Origin: an uncultured Planctomycetaceae bacterium
GTDB taxonomy: Bacteria; Planctomycetota; Planctomycetia; Planctomycetales; Planctomycetaceae
Direction: 5' to 3'
NCBI GenBank assembly: GCA_903924405.1
Contig: CAIYBH010000104.1
Coordinates: 1 to 62,847 of the forward strand
Length of the DNA: 62,847 bases
This document shows positions 27,207 through 35,584 of the stretch, piece by piece. Position numbers and translations under genes: made by a program. The notes beneath the pieces were generated by a model. That model saw only the letters and a program-made list of their open reading frames with translations. It was not told where the DNA came from and searched no databases. How positions within the stretch are numbered: the stretch's first letter is position 1; every line of letters starts with the position of its first letter.

Positions 27207-28991
27207 TCACGGTCGATGTGTCGGTGTATAAACGGCGGAGAACAAGACCTCCGCTTCCAGCACCGTGGAGGCCTCTGTTCGGCGGGCTTCGATCCGAAAA
27301 CCATAGGGCTGGCGGACAGGAACACGCAACCGCAGCGATTCGTCCCCCGCCTGCTCACATTCCACCACCGGCACGCCAGCCAGCGGAGGTGACAATGGGA
27401 TGTGCAGATTGACACGCTTTTGACCAATGGCAAATTTCGCGATCGCTGCCCCCTCAATCATCTCACCGCCGAATTCGTCCGTGGTCCGCTCCAGCCGAAT
27501 CGTATCCGAAGCGACAGATTCCGACACACTGTCGTCGTCGTCAACCGCTTCCCCTTTTTGATTTCCGCTCCCCTCGGCCAATTCTGACTCGTCGCTGACT
27601 TCATGGAACTCATCACGCAGCATGCGGTCCAGTTCCCGCAGCGTCGGTGACACCGCCGCCGACTCGGGTCGCAGGCTCTCCGACTCCGTGGCCGGCACAG
27701 TGGCCTGAATCCCCGGATCCGGGCGTGAAATTGACGCCCCAACCGCCGGAGACGCAATCGCGGTCGCTTTGGCTGACGTTCCGGTCGCCGCGCCCTCAGA
27801 GCGACGGACGACCGACTTCACCAGCGAAGCAGCTCGGGCAGCACCAGCGGATGCCATACCAAACCCAATCCCCGCGGCCGCAGTGATGGCCCCCGTCGCG
27901 GCCATCGCTGCCGTAACCGCCGTCCCGCTTGCCGGCCCGCTCGGAAGTCCGGCTCGGCCTTCCGCAACACTCTCCTGACCCCGAAGCGTTTCGACATTCC
28001 TGCCGGTCGACCCTGGTTCACCGTTCCCCCGCAGGGCCGGTGAAGTGGGACTCTCCGGGTCCCGCAAGGGACGACGCTCCAGTCGGCCCGCGTCTCCTGG
28101 CTCCGCCTGCAACTCGGCCCTTTTATCCCGCGGTAATACCGCCCCTGGCCCCACTTGAGTCCGGTCGCCACGCTCGACCGTTGCAGAATCTGCGATGGAC
28201 TCATTAACGCCCCTGCTGCCGAACGAGGCCAGCCGCGCATCCGACTTTCCGGACTCGTCAACTGATCCAGACCCCAGTGGGAATTGTTCCGCTACCAGCC
28301 TGGAAATCGGGACCGCGTCGCGCCCCGCTCGCGTTTCCTCGGTGAGCGATTTTCGCCCACGTGACTCCACGGGCAACACCCGACTCAACTGCCGCCCCGT
28401 CCCACGAAACGGATCCAGCCATGGATCTCTTGCGTCGTCCCGCATCGGCCCACGCTCTTCGTCCGGTGCCTGACCAGTCAGTCGAAACTGCGTCCGGGGA
28501 ACGAGGTCGTCAAATCGAGCCTGAGGAGCATCGACATCAAGTAATGATAAGGTCGCGTCCGTAACAGGACGAAGATATGAGCGACGATCCCGCGGAATAC
28601 GAAAGAGCGCTTCCGGGATCGGACTGAGGATCGCCAGAACGCCAAAAATTACTACGCCCAGAGCCACCCAGGCCCGAAGCGGTGATGCTGGTGGCATCAG
28701 ATACCACGCAATGAATCCCGGAGGAATCAAGGTCAGGATTCCGGCAAAAAAAACTGCCGGAGACTCTTCCTGAATCGTGCCCCGCTGCGGCGAAAACAAC
28801 AACCAGCAGAACAACGACAAAAAACCAATAAAGGCAGACAGGATCATCGCTGCAGGTTCCCAAACCTGACTGCGAATCAGCCCCTCCACCCGCGCATAGC
28901 GCAACAGCAGTGCCAACAACACCAACGCTCCCCACGCCAATATCGCCGTTGCTCGACGCGCCTGAATCCGCCTGCCATGTGGATTTGTCAT
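27207..28991 (-). CDS. Large membrane protein with disordered middle, unknown function
   Basis: 594 residues. Four transmembrane helices cluster at the N-terminus (about 15-32, 48-66, 79-99, 107-125). A long Arg/Glu/Gly-rich linker (130-370) of disordered character follows, then a hydrophobic Ala/Gly segment (around AVTAAMAATGAITAAAGIGFG) and a compact C-terminal domain of about 100 residues (from IEGAAIAKFAIGQKRVNLHIPL to YTP). No family is recognised. The start at 28991 (MTNPHGRR) is chosen because it precedes the first helix and the upstream 21 residues are atypical. The C-terminal domain may fold outside the membrane. Confidence 0.6.
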   Translation of the reverse strand: MTNPHGRRIQARRATAILAWGALVLLALLLRYARVEGLIRSQVWEPAAMILSAFIGFLSLFCWLLFSPQRGTIQEESPAVFFAGILTLIPPGFIAWYLMPPASPLRAWVALGVVIFGVLAILSPIPEALFRIPRDRRSYLRPVTDATLSLLDVDAPQARFDDLVPRTQFRLTGQAPDEERGPMRDDARDPWLDPFRGTGRQLSRVLPVESRGRKSLTEETRAGRDAVPISRLVAEQFPLGSGSVDESGKSDARLASFGSRGVNESIADSATVERGDRTQVGPGAVLPRDKRAELQAEPGDAGRLERRPLRDPESPTSPALRGNGEPGSTGRNVETLRGQESVAEGRAGLPSGPASGTAVTAAMAATGAITAAAGIGFGMASAGAARAASLVKSVVRRSEGAATGTSAKATAIASPAVGASISRPDPGIQATVPATESESLRPESAAVSPTLRELDRMLRDEFHEVSDESELAEGSGNQKGEAVDDDDSVSESVASDTIRLERTTDEFGGEMIEGAAIAKFAIGQKRVNLHIPLSPPLAGVPVVECEQAGDESLRLRVPVRQPYGFRIEARRTEASTVLEAEVLFSAVYTPTHRP

Positions 28992-29158
28992 CGGGCACCC
29001 ACTTCCCACCCGTATTCCCCAGGTTTCATCCCATCCTCCATGCACTCGACACAAGCAAGGAACCCACAGGAACGTTCACAACACAGCCACGAATCCCCGA
29101 TTCCTCCCCACTTGCGCCGCCTGCGAAGACTAACAGGTCCCCCGACTCCCCTGCAAGA

Positions 29159-30205
29159 CTACGGCTTTTCCTGCTTATCCATGGCCGATAATTCTGTGGC
29201 GGTAATCAGGTCCACTGCCGTTTCACGGTCCTCGACAATGACCTCGCCCCCTCGCAACGCCTGCAGCGCATACTCAATCCCATAGACCGCTAACTGGTCG
29301 CCATGCTGATCCGCTGTCGCCAGTATCTGATTCTCTCGAATCGCCTGTTGGACCGCCGTGATGTTGTCAAAACCCACGATCATCACGTCGGTCCTGCCGG
29401 CCGCTCGCACCGCCGCAAGAGCCCCCAGTGCCATGCTGTCATTACATGCAAGAATACCTTTTACGTCAGGATGCGCCGTCAGGATCGCTGCAGTCGACTG
29501 ATTCGCCTGCGACATCTCCCACTGGGCAGACTGACTCGCCACGATGCGCAACCCGGCGGCTTCCATAGCCGCTTCAAATCCCAGCTTTCTCTGCTGACCG
29601 TTGAACGAAGTTTCAATCCCCTCAAGGACCGCCACCTCCGCTGCCTTCGGCAACTTCGACGCCAGATAATCCCCGACTTTGCGAGCCCCAGAACGATTGT
29701 CCGGGCCCACAAACGGAATCGTCAGCCCCGCAGACTGCAACACGCCTGCGTCCAGCCGATTGTCAATGTTGATCACCACAATCCCGGCCTCAACAGCACG
29801 CTGAAGAACCGGTATCAATGCCTGCGAGTCCGCCGGTGCAATCACGATCGCCGCAACCTGCTGCGCAATCATCTGCTCAACCAGACTCACCTGTCCCGAC
29901 AAATCCGTCTCATCCTGAATTCCGTTGACAACCAACTCCAATGCACCGCCGCTGGCTGCCGCATAGTCCTCGGCACCACGTGCCATCGTTGAAAAAAATT
30001 CATTCGCCAGCGATTTCATGACCAGGGCAATCCGAGGCTTCCCGGTCGACGCCCCGGACGAGTCGCCTTTGCTGACGACCGTCGGACCGGGGTCCGCCTG
30101 CTCACCGCACCCAGCCAGAAAAACAAGTATCACCGCCGATAGCCACGACCACTGTCCGGAAAACATCGCGCGTCCCAGCTCGCCCATCCGTTCGACAGCA
30201 TGCAT
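29159..30205 (-). CDS. Sugar-type substrate-binding lipoprotein (periplasmic binding protein)
   Basis: 348 residues. A hydrophobic segment ends in the lipobox FLAGC, so it is lipid-anchored. The rest matches ribose/galactose-type binding proteins (PBP1 fold): PRIALVMKSLANEFFSTM, AIVIAPADSQALIPVLQRAVEAGI, VINIDNRLD, VAVLEGIETS, ILACNDSMALGALAAVRAAGR and VGFDNITAVQQAI. Ligand is probably a sugar or similar polar molecule. No ABC permease or ATPase is adjacent, so the rest of the transporter is elsewhere or it acts as a sensor. The start at 30205 is supported by GAGAGG eight bases upstream. Confidence 0.88.
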   Translation of the reverse strand: MHAVERMGELGRAMFSGQWSWLSAVILVFLAGCGEQADPGPTVVSKGDSSGASTGKPRIALVMKSLANEFFSTMARGAEDYAAASGGALELVVNGIQDETDLSGQVSLVEQMIAQQVAAIVIAPADSQALIPVLQRAVEAGIVVINIDNRLDAGVLQSAGLTIPFVGPDNRSGARKVGDYLASKLPKAAEVAVLEGIETSFNGQQRKLGFEAAMEAAGLRIVASQSAQWEMSQANQSTAAILTAHPDVKGILACNDSMALGALAAVRAAGRTDVMIVGFDNITAVQQAIRENQILATADQHGDQLAVYGIEYALQALRGGEVIVEDRETAVDLITATELSAMDKQEKP

Positions 30206-30281
30206 ACTCGCTACCCTCTCACTCGCATTCTGTGCGATCACGCCTCACCCCCTGATCAACATCCGCCGAGGTTCAGGGGTG

Positions 30282-30872
30282 TTAATGAGTCGAACATCCG
30301 CAGTCGCCGCAACCTCCACCGGATTTCTGCTGCAGAATCCCATCCGCGGATACCGGCTGAACATGCACCACACCACAACCCGCAGCCGCAGCGAGCAGGG
30401 CCAGCCGAGTCGTTTCCGGGCCGCGATCATTCAGCACATACAAAACCAGCCGACCATCCAGTGTCTTCTCAAGGTCAATGATCTCCAACTGCAGGTTCCA
30501 GGTCGCCGCCCGCGACAGCCACGTGCCAAACTCAGCATCCAGCAGCCGCTGCGAATTTGAATTCGCAACCACGTCCTCCGCCGACGCCAGTCGCACAACC
30601 TCTCCCGTCAACTCCGAGCCCTCAGCCTCCCCGGTACCCACTGCAGCCGACTTCGCCGCCACATGCAGCACCACCCCCAACTCTTCACCCCGCTCCGTGG
30701 ACACCACCACCTCAGCTCCGCGATCAGGAGCCTCCGCACGACCACCAAATCGCGCCACCTGAGGCACACGACCGTATCTCACCAAAGCAACCCACTCCGG
30801 CAGCCCACCAACCACCTCAGCCGCAATCGCTGAAAGACAGTCATCCCCCTCTAGACCACTCGGAGCAATCAT
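30282..30872 (-). CDS. PSP1-domain protein with Cys-rich tail
   Basis: 196 residues, cytosolic. Two blocks match the PSP1/YaaT family: ALVRYGRVPQVARFGG with GAEVVVSTERGEELGVVLHV, and the later IIDLEKTLDGRLVLYVLNDRG with a trailing CGVVHVQPV. In Bacillus, YaaT works in a complex with YlbF and YmcA affecting RNA processing and sporulation signalling; a similar role here is only inference. The protein ends KSGGGCGDCGCSTH, a three-cysteine tail that could bind metal. The start at 30872 has GAGGTAGCG directly before the ATG, better than 30905. It lies 76 bases upstream of the sugar-binding gene on the same strand. Confidence 0.72.
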   Translation of the reverse strand: MIAPSGLEGDDCLSAIAAEVVGGLPEWVALVRYGRVPQVARFGGRAEAPDRGAEVVVSTERGEELGVVLHVAAKSAAVGTGEAEGSELTGEVVRLASAEDVVANSNSQRLLDAEFGTWLSRAATWNLQLEIIDLEKTLDGRLVLYVLNDRGPETTRLALLAAAAGCGVVHVQPVSADGILQQKSGGGCGDCGCSTH

Positions 30873-30972
30873 CGCTACCTCAACCAACAGACACAATCTC
30901 ATCACCGTGAAACGCCGCGTCGCAACAGTCTACCCGATCAGGAACCGCAGTAAAAGAAACCAATCCCCCTTC

Positions 30973-30984
30973 GGTGCCATGCAC
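30973..30984. repeat. Left inverted copy of the REP-like palindrome
   Basis: GGTGCCATGCAC lies 58 bases before the transposase start. It is the exact reverse complement of GTGCATGGCACC at 32642-32653. The motif is itself nearly palindromic (GTGC...GCAC). Confidence 0.75.
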
Positions 30985-31042
30985 TTGTATTCTTCTCAAT
31001 TTCCTGCTACCCTCGCACCTCATTCTGTTTTTGGAGCTCCCA

Positions 31043-32092
31043 ATGCCACGTGTTAACCGCTCAGACATCCTTGCAACCGGCGAGATTCAGGTGTTTCACG
31101 TCGTCAATCGCTGCGTCCGCCGCACACACCTCTGCGGGCGTGATTCAGACAGCAAAAAAGACTACTCCCATCGCAAAGAATGGATCCGTCGCCGACTGGA
31201 ATTTCTGGCAGGAGTGTTCTCGCTCGATATTCTCAGCTATGCGGTCATGAGCAACCACCTGCATGTCGTCGTGCGAACACGCCCGGACCTCGCCAATCTC
31301 TGGTCTGATCAGGAGGTGGCCAAGCGGTGGTGGACGTTGTTTCCAAAGCGGAAAAACAAAGATAAATCGCCGGCGGTCCCCAGCGAGGAAGACCTGAATC
31401 AGTTGAGTTCCAGCCCCGCAGGCATCAAAGAAAAGCGGCGCAGGCTCGCTAATTTGTCATGGTTCATGAAGTGTCTTTGCGAACCCATTGCAAAACAGGC
31501 AAATCGTGACGATGACGTACGCGGGCATTTCTGGGAGTCGCGTTATAAGGCACAGCCACTGCTTGATGAAATGGCCATCGCAGCTTGTATGGCATACGTC
31601 GACATGAATCCACTGCGAGCCAACCTTGCAAGCTCGCCGGAAACTAGTGATTTCACTGCTGTCCAGGCGAGAATTCGGGACCGTCAGGACTCGCTTGCTC
31701 ATCGCACACTCGAGGCTCAACTCATTCGGCAGGAGCATGGGCAACAGGCAGGCTGGTTGGCGCCCATTGAACTATCGCCAAAGCAAAGTGCATCGCGAGA
31801 GAAGCAGACCACCCGACGTGCCAGCAATAAAGGGTGTCTGCTCATGTCGCTTGACCAGTACCTGCAACTCCTTGACTGGACGGGACGTCAGCTACGGCGA
31901 GACAAGTCCGGAGTCATTGCGAGAGAATTGAAGCCGATTCTGGAGCGGCTTGATTGCACTGTGGAGTCGTGGCTGGATCTTGTAAAGAACTTTCGACGGC
32001 GGTTTCGCACAGAAGCAGGTCGTCCGGAAAAACTTCTCGGCGTTCGCGAATTTCGAAGAAATTGCCGCGTACAAAATCTGCGGAGTTCGTAA
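31043..32092 (+). CDS. REP-associated tyrosine (HUH) transposase
   Basis: 349 residues. This is a Y1 single-strand transposase of the IS200/RAYT kind: HUH motif His72-Leu73-His74 in MSNHLHVVVRT, and the conserved block FWESRYKAQPLLDE with candidate catalytic Tyr168, then AYVDMNPLRA. Compared with IS200 TnpA (about 150 residues) it has a charged insertion (residues 85-130, KRKNKDK) and a 130-residue helical C-terminal extension. Start at 31043 has GGAG nine bases upstream; the frame is open to 30974 through the left repeat. Such domesticated transposases move or maintain REP palindromes and are often single copy. Confidence 0.88.
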   Translation: MPRVNRSDILATGEIQVFHVVNRCVRRTHLCGRDSDSKKDYSHRKEWIRRRLEFLAGVFSLDILSYAVMSNHLHVVVRTRPDLANLWSDQEVAKRWWTLFPKRKNKDKSPAVPSEEDLNQLSSSPAGIKEKRRRLANLSWFMKCLCEPIAKQANRDDDVRGHFWESRYKAQPLLDEMAIAACMAYVDMNPLRANLASSPETSDFTAVQARIRDRQDSLAHRTLEAQLIRQEHGQQAGWLAPIELSPKQSASREKQTTRRASNKGCLLMSLDQYLQLLDWTGRQLRRDKSGVIARELKPILERLDCTVESWLDLVKNFRRRFRTEAGRPEKLLGVREFRRNCRVQNLRSS

Positions 32093-32471
32093 CCGAAGCT
32101 GAGAAATCGCATCACGCAAACAGATCGGAATGGCAACCCGTCAGGAGTGATAGCGTCGGTCTGACTCGGGCCGTTATTACGCGTGCGGAATTCCGTGTCA
32201 ATAAGATCATTCCGACCTGCGTTACAGCCAGCCTGCAGTGGCAGGTCTGGCAGTTTCGACAACTGCTCAGCACTCCGGCCTCACGTGTGCACCAGTAAAG
32301 CGTGAGGATTCACTCTGACGCCTCGGAACTCAAGTCCAGAAGCACCGTAGACGCCCCAAACGTTGCCCCAGTCTCGTCGGGTTTTACGACCGCACAGCCG
32401 AAAGAGCGAATGTCATCGCATTTCGTACGTTCGCTGTTGTCTCACTTTTTTCCGTAACCCCAAACGACTTT

Positions 32472-32508
32472 GGGTCCCGCATGGGTGCCCGGGTCCCTCA
32501 TGGGTGCC
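32472..32508. repeat. Direct repeat of about 18 bases, two copies
   Basis: GGGTCCCGCATGGGTGCC (32472-32489) is followed by GGGTCCCTCATGGGTGCC (32491-32508), 17 of 18 identical, period 19. The second copy runs straight into the palindrome GGTGCCAGGCACC. Confidence 0.8.
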
Positions 32509-32515
32509 AGGCACC
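32503..32515. repeat. REP-like palindrome GGTGCCAGGCACC
   Basis: Perfect 6-base arms GGTGCC and GGCACC around one A. It resembles the flanking copies at 30973 and 32640 but differs in the centre. Confidence 0.75.
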
Positions 32516-32639
32516 AAAGAATAGAAAGGCACTGTCAAAGGATGCCTCTCAAGTGAACCGGTGACCTTCAGTGCATAGAGAACCAACGCTGGTGTCTCAC
32601 CACGTCTCGTACGCCGGAAAACGGCTTGGCAACTCAAAT

Positions 32640-32654
32640 AGGTGCATGGCACCT
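32640..32654. repeat. Right inverted copy of the REP-like palindrome
   Basis: AGGTGCATGGCACCT: 6-base arms AGGTGC and GCACCT around ATG. Bases 32642-32653 are the exact reverse complement of the left copy at 30973-30984. Confidence 0.78.
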
Positions 32655-32813
32655 AAAGTGATTTGGGCATGGTTATTTTTTGATGCGCACGAGCTCGACG
32701 GGCGGGAGGTCAGTTAATTTTCCCGCCGGATCCTGCCATCGCTCGTACATGGCATCGCCCCACGATATGCTCTGTGTACCAGCGGGCGTTGAAGGACACC
32801 GGGGGGCGGGGCA

Positions 32814-33875
32814 ATGAGCGATGAGACATTGGCGTCCCTCCGCGTTTCATGCCGTCCGGGGGATTGCTGCTCCTGTTTTTTAAAACCTTCTGTTAAAGAA
32901 TCAGCCGTGACCTCGATCGATTCCAATGAGTTTGCTCAACGTGTGCAGTCGCTCCGCCTGAACACACTGAGATCCGTCGAGCAGGTTGTTGTCGGGCTCG
33001 GCGGCGTTACTGATCAGTTGCTGATGGCATTGTTTGCCGGCGGTCATGTCCTGCTGGAGGGCGTCCCCGGAACGGCGAAGACGACACTGTGCCGCACATT
33101 CTCAGCGGTGCTTGGAATTCACTTCGAACGAATCCAGTTCACGCCGGATTTGTTGCCGTCAGATGTGACCGGGACGCAGGTGCTTGACCGGGGAACAAAT
33201 GAATTTGTACTGCGACGCGGTCCGGTATTCTGCCAGTTGTTATTGGCAGACGAACTGAATCGGGCCCCTGCCAGGACTCAGTCATCGCTGCTGGAGGCCA
33301 TGCAGGAACGTCAGGTCACCATCGAAGGGCGAACGTTGCCACTGCCAGACCCTTTCATGGTTCTGGCGACGCAGAACCCCATTGAGCAGGAGGGTGTCTA
33401 TCGTCTTCCTGAAGCGCAGCTTGATCGGTTTCTGTTTCGTATTCATGTCGGCTATCCGGAGCGACAGCAGGAGGTCGAGATGCTTGAGCTGCACAGTCGT
33501 CAGGCGACAGTCCCTGCAGCGGTCACGACGGCTGAAGAGATTCTTCAGATACGCAGCGGCCTCGACACCGTGTATGCGTCACGCGAATTGCTTGAATACA
33601 TTGTGGATCTCATACGTCAAAGTCGACGAAATCCCGATCTGGCGCTCGGCGGCAGTCCGAGAGCAGCGATCAGTCTGCTGAAAGCGGCCCGTGCTCACGC
33701 ACTGCTGAATGGTCGTGCCTACGTGACTCACGCAGATGTGCAGCAGGTCTGCGGCCCTGTGCTCAGTCATCGTCTGATACTGAAACCTGAATCCGAGATG
33801 GATGGCCGAACGATTGAAACCACCATCCAGCAATTGATCCGTGCGGTACCGGTTGTACAGGACCGAGCCCAATGA
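32814..33875 (+). CDS. moxR: MoxR-family AAA+ ATPase
   Basis: 353 residues from this start. AAA+ chaperone of the MoxR class: Walker A GVPGTAKT (83-90), Walker B LLLADELNRAP, sensor ATQNPIEQEGVYRLPEAQLDRF and the C-terminal lid GGSPRAAISLLKAARA. MoxR proteins remodel or assemble partner complexes, usually with VWA/DUF58 proteins, which is the next gene. The first 31 residues are Cys-rich and unlike the family, so translation may start at the in-frame GTG at 32907; the ATG at 32814 has a G-rich site before it. It overlaps the DUF58 gene by four bases. Confidence 0.9.
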   Translation: MSDETLASLRVSCRPGDCCSCFLKPSVKESAVTSIDSNEFAQRVQSLRLNTLRSVEQVVVGLGGVTDQLLMALFAGGHVLLEGVPGTAKTTLCRTFSAVLGIHFERIQFTPDLLPSDVTGTQVLDRGTNEFVLRRGPVFCQLLLADELNRAPARTQSSLLEAMQERQVTIEGRTLPLPDPFMVLATQNPIEQEGVYRLPEAQLDRFLFRIHVGYPERQQEVEMLELHSRQATVPAAVTTAEEILQIRSGLDTVYASRELLEYIVDLIRQSRRNPDLALGGSPRAAISLLKAARAHALLNGRAYVTHADVQQVCGPVLSHRLILKPESEMDGRTIETTIQQLIRAVPVVQDRAQ

Positions 33876-35584
33876 CAGTCGCCGGTCGCTGGATGACAAT
33901 AGCAGGACTGCTTGGTGCGACACTGGGACTGGCGCGAGGTCAAACCGGGCTGGCGGTGTTATCGTTGACGGTCCTCGTCTGGCTGATGGCAGAATGGCTC
34001 TGGTTCTCCTGGCGGTTGTGGAGGCATTGTGGCCAGTTGCAGTTTGAGCGGAGTGTTAACGGCCGATCGGAGGACTTCAGTACGCTTCAGGCGGGAAGAC
34101 TGATCACCGTTGAAGTTCGCCTGACGATGCGGAAAGGGCGGATGAGCCCCCCGATACGGATCCGCGACAGTATTCCTGAAAACGCGACCGTCGTGAATAA
34201 CGGACATCAGGTCCGAATCCTGTCAAACTTTCAACGAACCGTCTTTCGCTACGAAGCGCGTATTTGTGGAGCGGGCCAGATTCGCCTGCCAGGATTCCGC
34301 CTCGTGATTGAGGATGCTCAGGGACTATTTCGTGCCGAACGGTTTGTTCCGTGTCCCCAGGTGTTTCGGGTGTTGCCGGCATGGGTGGAAGCCGGAGAAC
34401 ACCGCCCATTGATCAAGCGCAGCAACGCACTGCCACAGCATGGAATCCATCGCCTGCAGCGAGCTGGTATGGGTGGTGAATTACTGGAGTTGCGAGAATA
34501 CGTCGCAGGTGACCCACCGAAATCCATCGCATGGAAGGTTTCAGCGCGACGTGATCGGCTGATGACACGACAGTATGAGTCCGAGGTCCCGATACGACTG
34601 CAACTTTTCGTCGACGGGTCAATCAGCACCAGGATCGGCGGGTTCGGTGAACGGCTCCTTGACCAGATCACCTATGTCGCCGCCAGCGTCGCTCGCTCAG
34701 CGATTTCCAGCGGTGACCTCGTCGGGCTTACCACATTCGATGAACGCGGCATGCAGCGGAGAACCCCCGTAGCCGGTGAGCGTGGATTCCTGCGGATACT
34801 GCAGGATCTGGCGGATTTTTCCGTCAATCCCGCGCCGCTTCCGGATCGTCTGACACCACTGCTGCAGCAAACGGCCATGACTGTTTGTCGAGAGCAGTTT
34901 CCGGAACTGCTTGATGCTCGATACAACCGTGTTCCCGCGTTCTGGGCTCCATGGCTGCCATGGCGTCGTCGTCACTTTTACGAACGCTGTCAGTTGGCAG
35001 GAATTCTCAGTCATCTGTACGCGATGCCGCCACTGCGTCACGTGCAGTTGATCGAGGATGACGCACTACTAGCCACATTTACACAACATTTTCTCAGTCA
35101 GCAGGGGTTGGCATGGCTGACCCCGGTCGTCTCGATTCGAGGACGCGGCTTTCACGATGGGGTTGCAAGACTGGAACTGCTGGCGGACTCGATCAGGAAT
35201 GCAGTCGCCCATGCCCGGGACAATGAACTGTTCGTCATCTGCTCAGACCTCCTCGAAAACACTCACAGCATTTCCCACTTGATGCCGGCACTGCGATTAG
35301 CGCGAGCTCGTCATCATCGCGTGGCTGTCGTTTGCCCCACCCCGTCATTTCGCCGCCCCTCACGTGCGTCAGTGGAAATCGTCAGCGATGCTCCCGAGGA
35401 TCTGCTACTGGTAGCCGAGCAGATGCGTTGCCGAGAACTGGCGGAACAATTGCAGGGTGCTCTGAGGCAGGCGGGTGTCAGTATCACGTTCTCCGGCGAA
35501 CAGCAGGCAATCCGAATGATCCTTACTGAACTGGACCTTGCTCGAACCGGACGCACTTCTGCAGGACGAGGAAGCTCACTATGA
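33872..35584 (+). CDS. DUF58 protein with degenerate VWA domain
   Basis: 570 residues. Two N-terminal membrane helices (about 7-25 and 27-48) anchor it. The DUF58 core is visible as ELLELREYVAGDPPKSIAWKVSARRDRLMTRQYE, followed by a VWA-like strand LQLFVDGSIST with the DxSxS metal-site pattern. The C-terminal third, with an insertion around WAPWLPWRRRHFYERC, is longer than in typical DUF58 proteins (about 300-440 residues). It probably works with the coupled MoxR ATPase at the inner membrane, perhaps in envelope maintenance; that role is inferred from the common MoxR-DUF58 pairing. ATGA overlaps couple it to both neighbours. Confidence 0.87.
   Translation: MTVAGRWMTIAGLLGATLGLARGQTGLAVLSLTVLVWLMAEWLWFSWRLWRHCGQLQFERSVNGRSEDFSTLQAGRLITVEVRLTMRKGRMSPPIRIRDSIPENATVVNNGHQVRILSNFQRTVFRYEARICGAGQIRLPGFRLVIEDAQGLFRAERFVPCPQVFRVLPAWVEAGEHRPLIKRSNALPQHGIHRLQRAGMGGELLELREYVAGDPPKSIAWKVSARRDRLMTRQYESEVPIRLQLFVDGSISTRIGGFGERLLDQITYVAASVARSAISSGDLVGLTTFDERGMQRRTPVAGERGFLRILQDLADFSVNPAPLPDRLTPLLQQTAMTVCREQFPELLDARYNRVPAFWAPWLPWRRRHFYERCQLAGILSHLYAMPPLRHVQLIEDDALLATFTQHFLSQQGLAWLTPVVSIRGRGFHDGVARLELLADSIRNAVAHARDNELFVICSDLLENTHSISHLMPALRLARARHHRVAVVCPTPSFRRPSRASVEIVSDAPEDLLLVAEQMRCRELAEQLQGALRQAGVSITFSGEQQAIRMILTELDLARTGRTSAGRGSSL

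Larger units (their letters stand above)
30973..32653 (+). mobile_element. Putative REP-associated transposase element
   Basis: The transposase gene is bracketed by inverted 12-base copies of one palindromic motif, at 30973-30984 and within 32640-32654, 1,681 bases apart. A third related palindrome (GGTGCCAGGCACC, 32503-32515) lies inside the right flank. This matches how RAYT transposases sit among the REP palindromes they recognise. The exact element ends are my inference: no target-site duplication could be established, and the right flank of about 550 bases is otherwise non-coding. It interrupts the spacing between the PSP1 and moxR genes. Confidence 0.5.
32093..32813. other. Repeat-bearing region downstream of transposase
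   Basis: 721 bases. It holds short hairpins CCTGC-AGTG-GCAGG (32232-32245) and CTCACG...CGTGAG (32280-32306), a 19-base-spaced direct repeat (32472-32508) and two palindromes (32503-32515 and 32640-32654). A 79-codon minus frame (32413-32652) runs across the repeats and is not protein-like. The promoter of the moxR operon should lie toward 32700-32800. Confidence 0.6.

Noticed and set aside
32413..32652. 79-codon minus-strand frame downstream of the transposase
   Set aside because: It translates repeats and palindromes and has no start context.
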